The notes under the pieces: generated by a model
Seen by the model: the letters and a program-made list of their open reading frames with translations, nothing else
Told to the model about the DNA's origin: nothing
The model's database searches: none
Made by a program: the position numbers and the translations under genes
Assembly (NCBI GenBank): GCA_036526135.1
Contig: DATCZA010000010.1
Span: 56,310-120,309 of the forward strand
Length of the DNA stretch: 64,000 nucleotides
Reading direction: 5' to 3'
Origin: UBA2965 sp036526135
GTDB lineage: Bacteria > Pseudomonadota > Gammaproteobacteria > Pseudomonadales > Azotimanducaceae
Part shown: piece by piece, positions 50,955-59,028 of the stretch
Numbering within the stretch: position 1 is the first letter of the stretch
How the letters are laid out: each line of letters begins with the position of its first letter

Positions 50955-52772
50955 ATGACGGCCTTCGACTCCGAAGCTTTCCTTGGGACCCTGACGCGCA
51001 AACCCGGCGTCTATCGCATGCTCGACGCCGACGGAAACGTTCTGTACGTGGGCAAGGCCCGGAATCTCAGGAGCCGGGTCAGCAGCTATTTCCGTGCTTC
51101 GGGACTCGCGACCAAGACCATGGCTCTGGTCGGCCGCATCGCGGACATCCAGATCACGCTCACCAACAGCGAGACGGAAGCGCTGTTGCTCGAGCAGAGC
51201 ATGATCAAGGAGGAGCGGCCGCCGTACAACATCGTCCTTCGTGACGACAAATCTTACCCGTTCATTTATCTCACCGAAGGTGAGCCCTTCCCTCGGCTGA
51301 CGTTTCACCGGGGCGCAAAACGACGCAAAGGTCGCTACTTCGGGCCGTTTCCTTCCGCGAGCGCCGTGCGGGACAGCCTGAACATTCTGCAGAAGCTCTT
51401 TCAGCTGCGTCATTGCGAGGATTCGTTCTTCAAGAACCGGTCGCGACCGTGCCTGCAGTACCAGATCCGACGCTGCAGCGGTCCCTGCGTGGGCCTGGTC
51501 GATTCCCAGACGTATGCTGAAGACGTGAAGCTTGCGGTGATGTTTCTCGAGGGTCGAAGCAACGCGGTGCTAGAGGCCTTCAAGGGGAACATGCAGAAAG
51601 CGGCGGAAGCAATGGACTACGAAGCCGCGGCAAAGTACCGGGATCAGATCGCCCACCTGCGCAAGGTTCAGGAGCAGCAGTACGTTCACGCCGCGGAAGG
51701 AGACGTGGACGTCTTCGCCCTGATGGAGGCTTCCGGCGTGTGCTGCGTGCAGGCGCTGTTCGTGCGCGCGGGGCGCATGCTGGGGCAGAGGACGTGGTTT
51801 CCAAAGAACGAGCTCGGTCTGGAGCCGGCCGAGATGCTGAGCGCTTTTTTGTCTCAGTACTTTCTGGCCGGCGCTGAACGGGACGTGCCGCGCACGGTGA
51901 TCACCGCGGAGCGCATCGTCGACCAGGATCTTCTCGCCGACGCGCTTTCCGAGCGGTCCGGGCGCCGGGTGGACGTCCTCTCCCAGGTTCGCGGCCAGCG
52001 CGCCCGCTGGGTGAGGCTGGGTCTCGACAACGCGGCCCACAGCCTGAACGCCTATCTGGCCGACAAGCGCAACGTCTATGCGCGGCTGGTTGCTCTTCAG
52101 GATCTGCTGGGCCTGGAGGACGTGCCGGAACGCCTGGAGTGCTTCGACATCAGCCACACCATGGGCGAGGCCACGGTGGCGTCCTGCGTCGTCTTCGACC
52201 GCAACGGGCCGCTCAAGTCGGACTATCGGCGATTCAACATCGAGGACGTGGCGGCCGGCGATGACTACGCAGCTATGGAGCAAGCGCTCCGGCGTCGATA
52301 CACTCGCTTGAAGCAGGGCGAAGGAAAGCTGCCCGACGTGCTGGTGATCGACGGTGGCCGCGGGCAACTGCAGCGGGCTAAGGACGTTCTCGACGAGTTG
52401 CAGGTCGACGGCGTGCACCTGCTGGCCATCGCCAAAGGGCCCAGCAGAAAGCCGGGACTGGAAAAGCTGTTTGCTAACGGCGCGGAGGTGGACTACCCAG
52501 AGCAGGGGGCTGCCGCTCATCTGCTTCAGCACATTCGCGACGAAGCGCACCGCTTTGCCATCACCGGCCACCGCCAACGCCGTCAGCGCAAACGCAGCCG
52601 ATCGGAGCTCGATGACGTCGCCGGCGTGGGGCCTAAGCGGCGGCGCGAGCTGTTGACCCACTTCGGTGGGCTCTCCGGCGTGAAAGGTGCCAGCGTCGAG
52701 GAGATCGCCAAGGTGCCCGGAATCAGCCGCAGGCTGGCGGAAGAGATCTACGGTACCCTGCACGCGGAGTGA
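50955..52772 (+). CDS. uvrC: UvrABC excinuclease subunit C
   Basis: A 605-residue nuclease that makes both cuts in nucleotide excision repair. The GIY-YIG domain at about 14-92 has PGVYRMLDADGNVLYVGKARNL. The Cys-rich link RPCLQYQIRRCSGPC is near 155, the UVR domain at about 205-240, the RNase H-like endonuclease domain has Asp in ECFDISHTMGE and VIDGGRGQL, and a C-terminal helix-hairpin-helix pair ends the protein (VAGVGPKRRRELLTHFGG, VPGISRRLAEEIY). Length matches E. coli (610). ATG 50955 was chosen over 50919. Confidence 0.97.
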   Translation: MTAFDSEAFLGTLTRKPGVYRMLDADGNVLYVGKARNLRSRVSSYFRASGLATKTMALVGRIADIQITLTNSETEALLLEQSMIKEERPPYNIVLRDDKSYPFIYLTEGEPFPRLTFHRGAKRRKGRYFGPFPSASAVRDSLNILQKLFQLRHCEDSFFKNRSRPCLQYQIRRCSGPCVGLVDSQTYAEDVKLAVMFLEGRSNAVLEAFKGNMQKAAEAMDYEAAAKYRDQIAHLRKVQEQQYVHAAEGDVDVFALMEASGVCCVQALFVRAGRMLGQRTWFPKNELGLEPAEMLSAFLSQYFLAGAERDVPRTVITAERIVDQDLLADALSERSGRRVDVLSQVRGQRARWVRLGLDNAAHSLNAYLADKRNVYARLVALQDLLGLEDVPERLECFDISHTMGEATVASCVVFDRNGPLKSDYRRFNIEDVAAGDDYAAMEQALRRRYTRLKQGEGKLPDVLVIDGGRGQLQRAKDVLDELQVDGVHLLAIAKGPSRKPGLEKLFANGAEVDYPEQGAAAHLLQHIRDEAHRFAITGHRQRRQRKRSRSELDDVAGVGPKRRRELLTHFGGLSGVKGASVEEIAKVPGISRRLAEEIYGTLHAE

Positions 52773-52796
52773 TCGTTACGCGGTGAGCACACAGCC

Positions 52797-53408
52797 ATGA
52801 AACCGGTCATCAACTTACCCAATCTGCTCACGCTGGGGCGAATTCTTTTCGTGCCGGTTTTCGTGCTCGTCTACGTCATCCCGGGAGAACGTACTTACCT
52901 CCTGGCAGCCACGCTGTTTGCGCTGGCCGCATTCACCGACTGGCTGGACGGTTACCTGGCCCGACGCCTCAACCAGACCACGCCCTTCGGGGCGTTTCTC
53001 GACCCGGTGGCGGACAAGCTCATCGTGGTCACCGCTCTCGTGCTTCTCATCGGCCACCACCGCACGCTGTGGTTGACCCTCCCGGCGCTGGTGATCGTCG
53101 GGCGAGAGATCGTCATCAGCGCGCTGCGCGAGTGGATGGCGGAAATGAACCGCCGCGGCGTCGTTGCGGTTTCCTGGCTGGGGAGGGTGAAAACCACCTT
53201 TCAGATGATCGCGGTGGTCGTGCTGCTGGCCAACCCGCCGGCTTTCGATCGGCCCTGGGTGCTGCTTGGCTATGGGCTCCTTTACGTTGCCGCCGCCATG
53301 ACCCTCGCCTCCATGGCCCTGTATCTGCATGCTGCCTGGCCGACGCTGAAGTCCGGTTACGGCGGCCCGGAAGGCGAGCCGGGCGAAGACCCTCGCGATC
53401 GCTCCTAA
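52797..53408 (+). CDS. pgsA: CDP-diacylglycerol-glycerol-3-phosphate 3-phosphatidyltransferase
   Basis: A 203-residue inner-membrane enzyme for the first committed step of phosphatidylglycerol synthesis. The CDP-alcohol phosphotransferase signature is complete: Asp48, Asp51, Gly52, Ala55, Arg56, Gly65, Asp69 and Asp73. Four or five hydrophobic segments are apparent (about 12-30, 34-50, 80-98, 130-147, 150-175). The N-terminal INLPNLLTLGRI block is typical. It lies 24 bases after uvrC, as in other Gammaproteobacteria. Confidence 0.95.
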   Translation: MKPVINLPNLLTLGRILFVPVFVLVYVIPGERTYLLAATLFALAAFTDWLDGYLARRLNQTTPFGAFLDPVADKLIVVTALVLLIGHHRTLWLTLPALVIVGREIVISALREWMAEMNRRGVVAVSWLGRVKTTFQMIAVVVLLANPPAFDRPWVLLGYGLLYVAAAMTLASMALYLHAAWPTLKSGYGGPEGEPGEDPRDRS

Positions 53409-53478
53409 AGCCCGCTAGAATTCGCCGGCGTGTTCGCAGGGCGACCGCGACTGACGTCGCGCGCCGGCCGGCGACGAA

Positions 53479-53552
53479 GGCTGAGTGGCAGAGTGGTCAT
53501 GCAGCGGACTGCAACTCCGTGTACGCCGGTTCGATTCCGACCTCAGCCTCCA
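53479..53552 (+). tRNA. tRNA-Cys (GCA)
   Basis: A full cloverleaf of 74 bases with encoded CCA. The acceptor stem pairs GGCTGAG with CTCAGCC, the discriminator is T, the anticodon stem-loop is GCGGA-CTGCAAC-TCCGT with anticodon GCA, and the T-loop is GGTTCGATTCC-like. U73 is the identity base for cysteine. In Pseudomonas the gacA-uvrC-pgsA block is followed by a tRNA Gly-Cys-Leu group; here only Cys is seen. Confidence 0.96.
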
Positions 53553-53686
53553 AATCTCCCACGGGACTCGAAACCCGTCCACCCGCCGCTGCGGCGGGGG
53601 CCGGGCGTGCGCCCGCGGGAACGTGAGACATCCGCGAAGGGTTGTGTAAAATCCTGGTATGCGGAGAGTTGAGAGGTAGACGAGAA

Positions 53687-54934
53687 GTGGCTGAGCAGAT
53701 CGCAACAGAAGAACTGATACCACCCGTGAGCGGAACGTTGCTGGAACGGGTCGCGTCGTTGAAGAGCGTCATCGAAGAGGGTGGCGACGAAGCCCAGAAA
53801 CTGCGGCGCGTGCCGGATGAGACGATCCGGACGCTGGTGGATTCCGGATTTTTCCGTTTCACGCTACCCGAAGAGCTCGGCGGTGAGAACGCGACCATTC
53901 GCGAGACCATCGAGGTGCTGGAGGCAATCTCGGCCATTGACGGCTCCGTTGGCTGGAACGTCATGCTGGGCTCGGAGATCAACGCCATGGCCGCCGGGGG
54001 TATGGACAAGGAGCTGGCCAAGGAAGTCTATCTGGACAACCCTCGGGTGATCATGTGCGGCGGCGGCGGGCCGGGCAGCATGCCCACCAAGGCGGTGGCC
54101 CAGGAGGACGGCAGTTACCGGGTGTGGGGACAGACCACCTTCATCAGCGGCTGTCACAACGCCGAGTGGTGCTTCATGGCCGCGCCGATCGTCGAGAACG
54201 ACGCGCCGAAGATGGACGAGAACGGCATGCCCATGGTGCGCATGTGGTTCCTCCATCGAAGCGAATGGGAAATCGTGGATACCTGGGACGTCGCCGGGCT
54301 GCGAGGGTCCGGAAGCCACGACGTCCGGGCCGAGGGCGCGCTCGTTCCGGAGCGGTTCGTTCCCGTTCAGCTGGTGTCGCTTCCCGCTCACTATCCCAAT
54401 CCCGTCTATCGGGTGCCGGTGCCGCTTCGCCTTGCCTACAACAAGGCAGCGGTCGCCATCGGCGTTGCCCGGGGCGCTCTGGATACCTTCGCCGATCTGG
54501 CGCAGTCGAAGATTCCGATGCTCTCGTCTTCCACCCTGCGGGACCGGCCCATTGCCCAGTACAAGATGGGGGAGTGTGAGGCCAAGCTTCGCGCGGCCCG
54601 GGCTTTCCTCATGGAGGCCATGGACGCGGTGCATGACGAGCTCGAGGCGGGGGCACCCACCCCATCCGCGGAACGCACCTACATGGGACGGCTTGCCTGC
54701 ACGTACGCTGCGAACGCGTCCATGGAAGTCGTGGACGTCATTCACAACGCGGCCGGTACCAGCGGAATGCGCATGTACAGCCCTCTGGAGCGCAAGCTGA
54801 GGGACGCTCACGGCTGTGCGACCCATCGCTGGGTAGCCCATCCGCTCTACCAGGACCTGGGCAAGATTTTTCTCGGTCACGAGCCGGCGCCGGAGTTCGC
54901 GGGCGAGGGCGATCCCATGCAGGGCAAGAAATAG
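53687..54934 (+). CDS. Acyl-CoA dehydrogenase-like flavin-dependent monooxygenase subunit
   Basis: A 415-residue protein with the acyl-CoA dehydrogenase fold and type-2 C-terminal domain. N-terminal helices include VPDETIRTLVDSGFFRF and LPEELGG. The middle beta domain has VWGQTTFISGCHNAEWCFM. The C-terminal helices have HNAAGTSGMRM and LRDAHGCATHRWVAHPLY. The catalytic Glu of true acyl-CoA dehydrogenases is not apparent. The family also includes two-component monooxygenases such as HsaA, DszC and p-hydroxyphenylacetate hydroxylase. The start is GTG 53687 after GAGAGG. No flavin reductase gene is adjacent; the substrate is unknown. Confidence 0.85.
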   Translation: MAEQIATEELIPPVSGTLLERVASLKSVIEEGGDEAQKLRRVPDETIRTLVDSGFFRFTLPEELGGENATIRETIEVLEAISAIDGSVGWNVMLGSEINAMAAGGMDKELAKEVYLDNPRVIMCGGGGPGSMPTKAVAQEDGSYRVWGQTTFISGCHNAEWCFMAAPIVENDAPKMDENGMPMVRMWFLHRSEWEIVDTWDVAGLRGSGSHDVRAEGALVPERFVPVQLVSLPAHYPNPVYRVPVPLRLAYNKAAVAIGVARGALDTFADLAQSKIPMLSSSTLRDRPIAQYKMGECEAKLRAARAFLMEAMDAVHDELEAGAPTPSAERTYMGRLACTYAANASMEVVDVIHNAAGTSGMRMYSPLERKLRDAHGCATHRWVAHPLYQDLGKIFLGHEPAPEFAGEGDPMQGKK

Positions 54935-55140
54935 CCGACCGCGAGTTCATTGCTCCGCCGGGACGACTGAACCAGCTGCTGGAGGGGCGTGCGGCCGTGG
55001 AAGCCGCGTTTCTCATGAGCCAGCTGCCGTTGCTGCGCCTCGAGGCGCCTCGCTGGCGTGGCCCCGTGCTGGTCCTTCCTGGCTTCATGGCCGACGTCTA
55101 TCGCCTGATTTCCAGAATCCTCGCGAGGCCCGGCAGCTGA
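54935..55140 (+). pseudogene. Remnant of an alpha/beta hydrolase gene (N-terminal fragment)
   Basis: One frame reads through to the TGA at 55138-55140 and gives LLEGRAAVEAAFLMSQLP, then RGPVLVLPGFMADVYRLISR, and stops. This matches the beginning of the intact hydrolase at 55600-56400, where LLEVTSLAYSWPLL precedes HPILVLPGF and a conserved helix. No nucleophile Ser, Asp or His follows. A GTG at 54997 after GGAGGGG could start a 47-residue peptide. The simplest reading is a truncated second copy of the hydrolase on the opposite strand; a short functional peptide is unlikely. Confidence 0.6.
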
Positions 55141-55150
55141 AGGGCAGGGG

Positions 55151-55597
55151 CTACTTGTCTCCCTTGTTGCGCCCCCCGTCGCGCCCCCCATCGCGATCGG
55201 TATCGCCAAACGTTCGTTCCATGGCCTGGCGGACGAAATTGAGCGGGTTGAGGTCGGACATTTCGCGCATCCTGCGGCGAAACTGATCCTGGTGCTCCAG
55301 GAAGGTCAGAATGCTCTGCTCGATATATCTGGACACGACGCTGCCGAAATTCTGTCCGTAGAAACGGATGATCTGCTCGATGGCCCGGTTGGTCAGAATG
55401 GGCTCGTGGCCTTCAGCCTCCTGTTCCGCAAGGATCTGCAGAAGGATCGATCGGGTGATGTCGGAGCCGTCCTTGCTGTCGAGCACGCGGATGCTTTCGC
55501 CTGCGACGATCATCTGACGAACATCGTCCACGGTCACGTAGTGACTTTCGTCGAGATCGTAAAGGCGCCGGTTGGGATACTTCTTGAGCTCGCGCAT
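55151..55597 (-). CDS. phaR: Polyhydroxyalkanoate synthesis repressor PhaR
   Basis: A 148-residue regulator. The PHB/PHA accumulation regulator DNA-binding domain is at about 1-60 and begins MRELKKYPNRRLYDLDESHYVT, almost the family consensus. The PHB-binding domain follows (about 65-110, NRAIEQIIRFYGQNFGSVVSRYIEQS). PhaR represses phasin genes and leaves DNA when it binds nascent PHA granules. The tail is repetitive (DRDGGRDGGRNKGDK). ATG 55597 lies two bases after the hydrolase stop, so the two form an operon. TGC-N3-GCA dyads near the hydrolase and phasin genes are candidate operators. Confidence 0.94.
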   Translation of the reverse strand: MRELKKYPNRRLYDLDESHYVTVDDVRQMIVAGESIRVLDSKDGSDITRSILLQILAEQEAEGHEPILTNRAIEQIIRFYGQNFGSVVSRYIEQSILTFLEHQDQFRRRMREMSDLNPLNFVRQAMERTFGDTDRDGGRDGGRNKGDK

Positions 55598-55599
55598 CC

Positions 55600-56400
55600 T
55601 CAGGAACGCGCTTCCGGCTTGGGGAACAGCAACGCTCGACAGCCTTTGCCGCGCTGGAAGGGGCGCCATTCTCCCTCGGGCTGGGCGAGCCGGTCGGCAA
55701 GGACGTGAAAGACGAGCGGGTTGTGGGCCATGCCCGAATGGCTGCCCAGCACCTCGACGTTCTCGCTCTGCTCGCCGTCCAGCTCCAGGCAGCTCGACCA
55801 GTGGACCACGCCGTCAGACTTGCTGTAGATGGCGGTGGTGGGTACCGAGAGAGAGGCTTCGGGGAGCACGAGCATCTGATCGCGCATTTCTTCGGCCGTC
55901 ATGCCCGACATGTACTGGAACAGGCGCGCGACCAGCGCGTTCGTGGCCTCCGGCCCCTGGGACGAGAAGGGGCTGCCGAGGGTGATCACCTGTCGAATGC
56001 GATCCGGGAATTGCCGGGCCAGGGCACGGGCGTAGACGCCGCCCAGACTCTGGCCGATGAGAGAGATCTTGCGATCCAGGTTGGCCGTGAGCCGATAAAA
56101 GTGCGCAACGAGTCGTTCCTGCACTTCGAAGCTGCCCGTGTTCTGACCCTGTTCCCAGGCATGCGGAACGTAGTTCAACCGGCTGAGAAAACGGCGTAGA
56201 ACCAGGGTGGACTCGTCACCGGCCGTAAACCCGGGGAGCACGAGGATGGGATGACCGTCCCCGCGAGGCGCGCTGGTGAGAAGTGGCCAGCTGTAGGCTA
56301 GTGAAGTGACCTCGAGAAGGATTCGCGGCAGCTCCGTGGCGGAATCCCAAACCGATGGGCCCTTCTGACGGTGCTCGACGACCTCGACTTCTTCGTACAC
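55600..56400 (-). CDS. Alpha/beta hydrolase (esterase or PHA/lipid hydrolase-like) upstream of phaR
   Basis: A 266-residue serine hydrolase: oxyanion block HPILVLPGF, nucleophile Ser118 in IGQSLGG, acid in IYSKSDGVVHW and His in GSHSGMAHNP. It is predicted to be cytoplasmic. The frame stays open to ATG 56517, with another GTG at 56484, but the extra 39 codons are A+T-richer, unlike any family sequence, and contain one of the PhaR-type dyads, so GTG 56400 (MYEEVEVVEH) is preferred. Co-transcription with phaR points to granule or storage-lipid turnover, by inference. A truncated copy of the same type lies at 54935-55140. Confidence 0.83.
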   Translation of the reverse strand: MYEEVEVVEHRQKGPSVWDSATELPRILLEVTSLAYSWPLLTSAPRGDGHPILVLPGFTAGDESTLVLRRFLSRLNYVPHAWEQGQNTGSFEVQERLVAHFYRLTANLDRKISLIGQSLGGVYARALARQFPDRIRQVITLGSPFSSQGPEATNALVARLFQYMSGMTAEEMRDQMLVLPEASLSVPTTAIYSKSDGVVHWSSCLELDGEQSENVEVLGSHSGMAHNPLVFHVLADRLAQPEGEWRPFQRGKGCRALLFPKPEARS

Positions 56401-56467
56401 GGGCAGCCCTGCGTTCCAGGTGATTCGAGTGTTACGAATAAACCTACCTCGGTCAACACGTTTATGC

Positions 56468-56476
56468 TGCGTTGCA
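56468..56476. promoter_or_regulatory. Candidate PhaR operator 1
   Basis: TGCGTTGCA, a TGC-N3-GCA dyad, in the upstream region of the hydrolase-phaR operon. The surrounding 17 bases agree with the inverted copy at 56589-56605 in 16 positions. Confidence 0.5.
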
Positions 56477-56588
56477 ATAGACACGGTCGCCTCTGACCGA
56501 AGCCCCAAAATAGGCACTCTGACGGATAATTTCGCTCCCGGTAATTGACGTGTAGCAATCTGACGCTAAACTGCGCGCGTTTTCCTGA

Positions 56589-56611
56589 TATTGCAACGCA
56601 ACATATTGCGA
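56589..56611. promoter_or_regulatory. Candidate PhaR operator 2
   Basis: TGCAACGCA at 56592-56600, followed at once by the inverted repeat CGCAA-CATA-TTGCG (56598-56611). It lies about 190 bases before the preferred hydrolase start and 280 before the WS/DGAT gene. Confidence 0.5.
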
Positions 56612-56888
56612 CTATTTTGGGGCCATGTCTTGGGGCCATGTCGGCGCCATCGGTTCGCGGAACCGGCGCGGTTTTGGTGCGCGATCAGCGCTGCGCACCA
56701 ACGTGGACCAGGACGGGCACAGCGGATCGTACAATAATGTTATTTAAATTCAACGGGTTAAACGATTTTTGCCTGATGGCACGGGGTTTGCTGAGAAGTC
56801 AGTCGACGCGGCGGATTCCGTGCCCTCGTTGGCCTACCGGAAATCGGGGCGGCCGTCGTCAACGTGACACCAATCATGGAGGTTTCAA

Positions 56889-58400
56889 GTGTACAAGCTG
56901 GGTGCTTTAGACGCGGGTTTTCTCTACAACGAAACCGAAAGATGCCCGCATCACATCGCTTCGGTTCAGGTGCTCGAGCCGCTGCCGGGAACGGTTCCCG
57001 GCGAGTTCGTGGCTCGGCTCAAGGCGCTGTTGCTGGAGCGCGTCCATCTTGTGCCGTACTTCACCAACAAGCTCCAAAGGGCGCCGTTCGATCTCGATCA
57101 TCCGGTATGGGTGCGTGATGGGGATTTCGACATCGATCATCACGTCCGCACTATCGAGGTCCCCGCTCCGGGAGGCCGGGAGGAGTTCGAAGCGACGATT
57201 GCCGAGCTTCACGCGACGCCGCTGGACATGAGCCGACCTCTGTGGGACCTGTGGGTGCTGACCGGTCTCGAGGGAGGCCGCTACGCTTACTACAACCGCG
57301 CCCACCACGCCTGCCTCGACGGGATGGCCGGGCAGAAGATGATTGAAACCATCATGGACGTGACGCCGGAGCCCCGTAAGGTCACGGCGCCCCCTCTGGG
57401 CTTCTTCGCCGCTCAGTCCGAGACGCCCACCAATCTGCTGGTCGGCGCGCTGGAAAACTTCGCGCGGCATCAGGTAAAGCAGTCTTCCATCTGGATGAAT
57501 CAGCTGGAGACGACGACGCGGCTGATCCAGCGAGCCATGGATCCGAGCAAGGGCCTGGGGGCGGCTGCGGAGGTGGCACCGCGAACGCGCTTCAACCGAA
57601 CCATAGAGCGCTCCAGGACCTATGCTTCGGGAGAGCTGTCCCTGGCGGACGTCAAGGCCGTGGCAAAAGCCACGGGCACCAAGGTCAACGACGTGTTCCT
57701 GGCCGTCATTGGGGGCGCTCTGCGGCGCTACCTGCGCCGAAAGGGGGAACTCCCGTCCAAGCCTCTGATCGCCGGTTGCCCCGTGTCGTTGCGGCAGGCG
57801 GGCGATGAGTCGACCAACAATCAGGTCACCATGATGCTCGTCAGCTGTGCTTCCGATGAGGCCGATCCGATCCGCCGACTCCTCAAGGTCGCGGCGTCCT
57901 CGGCCCAGGCGAAAGGGCTCACCGCTGACACTGCGGGCAGCTACGATCCGGACCCGGCATTGCCGGGCCTCCCAAACGTGCTGGCCGGGATGGCCCAACT
58001 CATCGATCGGTACAACCTTGCCGACCTCGACGGCGTGCCGTTGCCGTGCAACCTGGTGGTGTCTAATGTTCCCGGGCCCGTCACCCAGCTCTACTCGAAC
58101 GGCGCCAAGATGCTGACCCACTATCCGGTCTCCCTGCCCGTGCACGGCCAGGGGCTCAACATCACGGTGCAGAGCTATCTGGATGAGATGTTCTTCGCGG
58201 TGACGGCGTGCGCGAAAGCGCTGCCCGACGCGGGCCGTTTGCGCGACGACATGCTCGAGGCATTTGCGGAGTTGCGCGAGGCCATGGGCCCGAGCGACGC
58301 AATGCAGCACGACGCGGCAAACGAGCGCGCGCCTCTTCCGTCCCGGCCGCAGGTTGTCGATGGCGGCTCCGGGGCCGAAATCCATGATCGGGCTGCGTGA
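56889..58400 (+). CDS. Wax ester synthase/diacylglycerol acyltransferase (WS/DGAT)
   Basis: A 503-residue acyltransferase that makes wax esters from fatty alcohols or triacylglycerol from diacylglycerol, using acyl-CoA, at the inner face of the membrane. The catalytic HHxxxDG is His139, His140, Asp144 and Gly145 in NRAHHACLDGMAG. The PLW motif (MSRPLWDLWVL) and the later NDVFLAV, GCPVSLR and VSNVPGP blocks are present. The length is slightly above Acinetobacter AtfA (458). GTG 56889 follows GGAGG by 6 bases. It lies between phaR and the phasin gene. Confidence 0.94.
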   Translation: MYKLGALDAGFLYNETERCPHHIASVQVLEPLPGTVPGEFVARLKALLLERVHLVPYFTNKLQRAPFDLDHPVWVRDGDFDIDHHVRTIEVPAPGGREEFEATIAELHATPLDMSRPLWDLWVLTGLEGGRYAYYNRAHHACLDGMAGQKMIETIMDVTPEPRKVTAPPLGFFAAQSETPTNLLVGALENFARHQVKQSSIWMNQLETTTRLIQRAMDPSKGLGAAAEVAPRTRFNRTIERSRTYASGELSLADVKAVAKATGTKVNDVFLAVIGGALRRYLRRKGELPSKPLIAGCPVSLRQAGDESTNNQVTMMLVSCASDEADPIRRLLKVAASSAQAKGLTADTAGSYDPDPALPGLPNVLAGMAQLIDRYNLADLDGVPLPCNLVVSNVPGPVTQLYSNGAKMLTHYPVSLPVHGQGLNITVQSYLDEMFFAVTACAKALPDAGRLRDDMLEAFAELREAMGPSDAMQHDAANERAPLPSRPQVVDGGSGAEIHDRAA

Positions 58401-58443
58401 CCGGGTACAGGAGGGTCGTGGACTCCTGAAATTAAATAAATGT

Positions 58444-58486
58444 TGCAATGCAATATGTTGTGGTGCACAATTCGTTGTGCATCGCA
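58444..58486. promoter_or_regulatory. Candidate PhaR operator pair upstream of the phasin gene
   Basis: Two dyads, TGCAATGCA at 58444-58452 and TGCATCGCA at 58478-58486, flank a perfect inverted repeat TGCACAA-TTCG-TTGTGCA (58464-58481). The last dyad ends 43 bases before the phasin ATG. The site lies in an A+T-rich promoter-like stretch (58430-58500). PhaR repression of phasin genes from the promoter region is established in other bacteria. Confidence 0.6.
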
Positions 58487-58529
58487 ACAGATTAGCCGAT
58501 TCGATGGCTAGTAGCCGAGGAGAAATGAG

Positions 58530-58877
58530 ATGTCGATGATCGAGAAACAGGCCAAGCTTGGCCGCGAGCTCCTGGAACTCAACGTGGACACCGTTCGCAA
58601 GTTCGCTGAGTTGTCCTCGGAGAACTTCCGCAGGTACATGGAGCTCAATCAGAGCTACGCGCAGAAGCTTCCGGAAGTTCGTGAGGTCGGCGCTTTCGTG
58701 GAACTGCAGCGCGACTATGGCCAGAGCCTCTGGGACGGCGTTCGCGACGACTTCAAGGCGCGTGGCGACATCGTGCGCACCGCCGTGGAGCACACGGGCT
58801 CCCTGATTCGCGGCGCGTTCGGCTCCGAGCCTGAGGTAGCCGAAGGTCAGGCAGAAGCCGCAGCCGAAGCAGCGTAG
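58530..58877 (+). CDS. Phasin family protein
   Basis: A 115-residue amphipathic helical protein of the phasin_2 type: EKQAKLGRELLELNVDTVRKF, LSSENFRRYMELNQ and ELQRDYGQSLWDGVRDDFKARGDIV in order, with an Ala/Glu-rich tail. Phasins coat PHA granules and control their number and size. The ATG follows GAGGAG by seven bases. A strong terminator follows, so it forms its own transcript, as expected for an abundant granule protein under PhaR. Confidence 0.93.
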   Translation: MSMIEKQAKLGRELLELNVDTVRKFAELSSENFRRYMELNQSYAQKLPEVREVGAFVELQRDYGQSLWDGVRDDFKARGDIVRTAVEHTGSLIRGAFGSEPEVAEGQAEAAAEAA

Positions 58878-58934
58878 TGCATCTCCACTGAGCATGCCGC
58901 GGGATCTGCTGTTCCCCCGGCGCTCAGATGAAAA

Positions 58935-58972
58935 GGCCGGCTCTGTGTTGCTACGGAGCCGGCTTTTTTTTT
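58935..58972 (+). terminator. Rho-independent terminator of the phasin gene
   Basis: GCCGGCTC at 58936-58943 pairs perfectly with GAGCCGGC at 58956-58963 and is followed by nine T (58964-58972). A textbook intrinsic terminator 58 bases after the phasin stop. Confidence 0.93.
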
Positions 58973-59011
58973 CGGTGGTGGGGGCTGAGATGCCGTCCTG
59001 TCGCCGTCGAT

Positions 59012-59028
59012 TCAACCCGCCGGGTTGA
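59012..59028. promoter_or_regulatory. Inverted repeat upstream of phaC
   Basis: TCAACCC-GCC-GGGTTGA, a perfect seven-base dyad in the phasin-phaC gap, 98 bases before the chosen phaC start. It could be an operator or a leader hairpin. It does not resemble the TGC-N3-GCA dyads. Confidence 0.4.

Larger units (their letters stand above)
56401..56888. promoter_or_regulatory. Divergent control region of the hydrolase-phaR operon and the WS/DGAT gene
   Basis: About 490 bases without a convincing gene. It holds two TGC-N3-GCA dyads: TGCGTTGCA at 56468-56476 and TGCAACGCA at 56592-56600. The 12-base TGCGTTGCAATA at 56468-56479 is the exact reverse complement of 56589-56600. A second exact 12-base inverted pair is GCCCCAAAATAG at 56502-56513 with CTATTTTGGGGC at 56612-56623. 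A 13-base direct repeat (TTGGGGCCATGTC) occurs at about 56617-56641. An A+T-rich tract at 56727-56775 probably holds the rightward promoter. Confidence 0.6.

Noticed and set aside
53582..53598. GC-rich hairpin after tRNA-Cys
   Set aside because: Perfect stem but no T-tract; could be tRNA trailer structure, not supportable as an intrinsic terminator.
56545..56910. Rightward open frame of 121 codons before the WS/DGAT gene
   Set aside because: No family sequence, no Shine-Dalgarno, A+T-rich part, and it overlaps the well-supported WS/DGAT start and the operator-like repeats.
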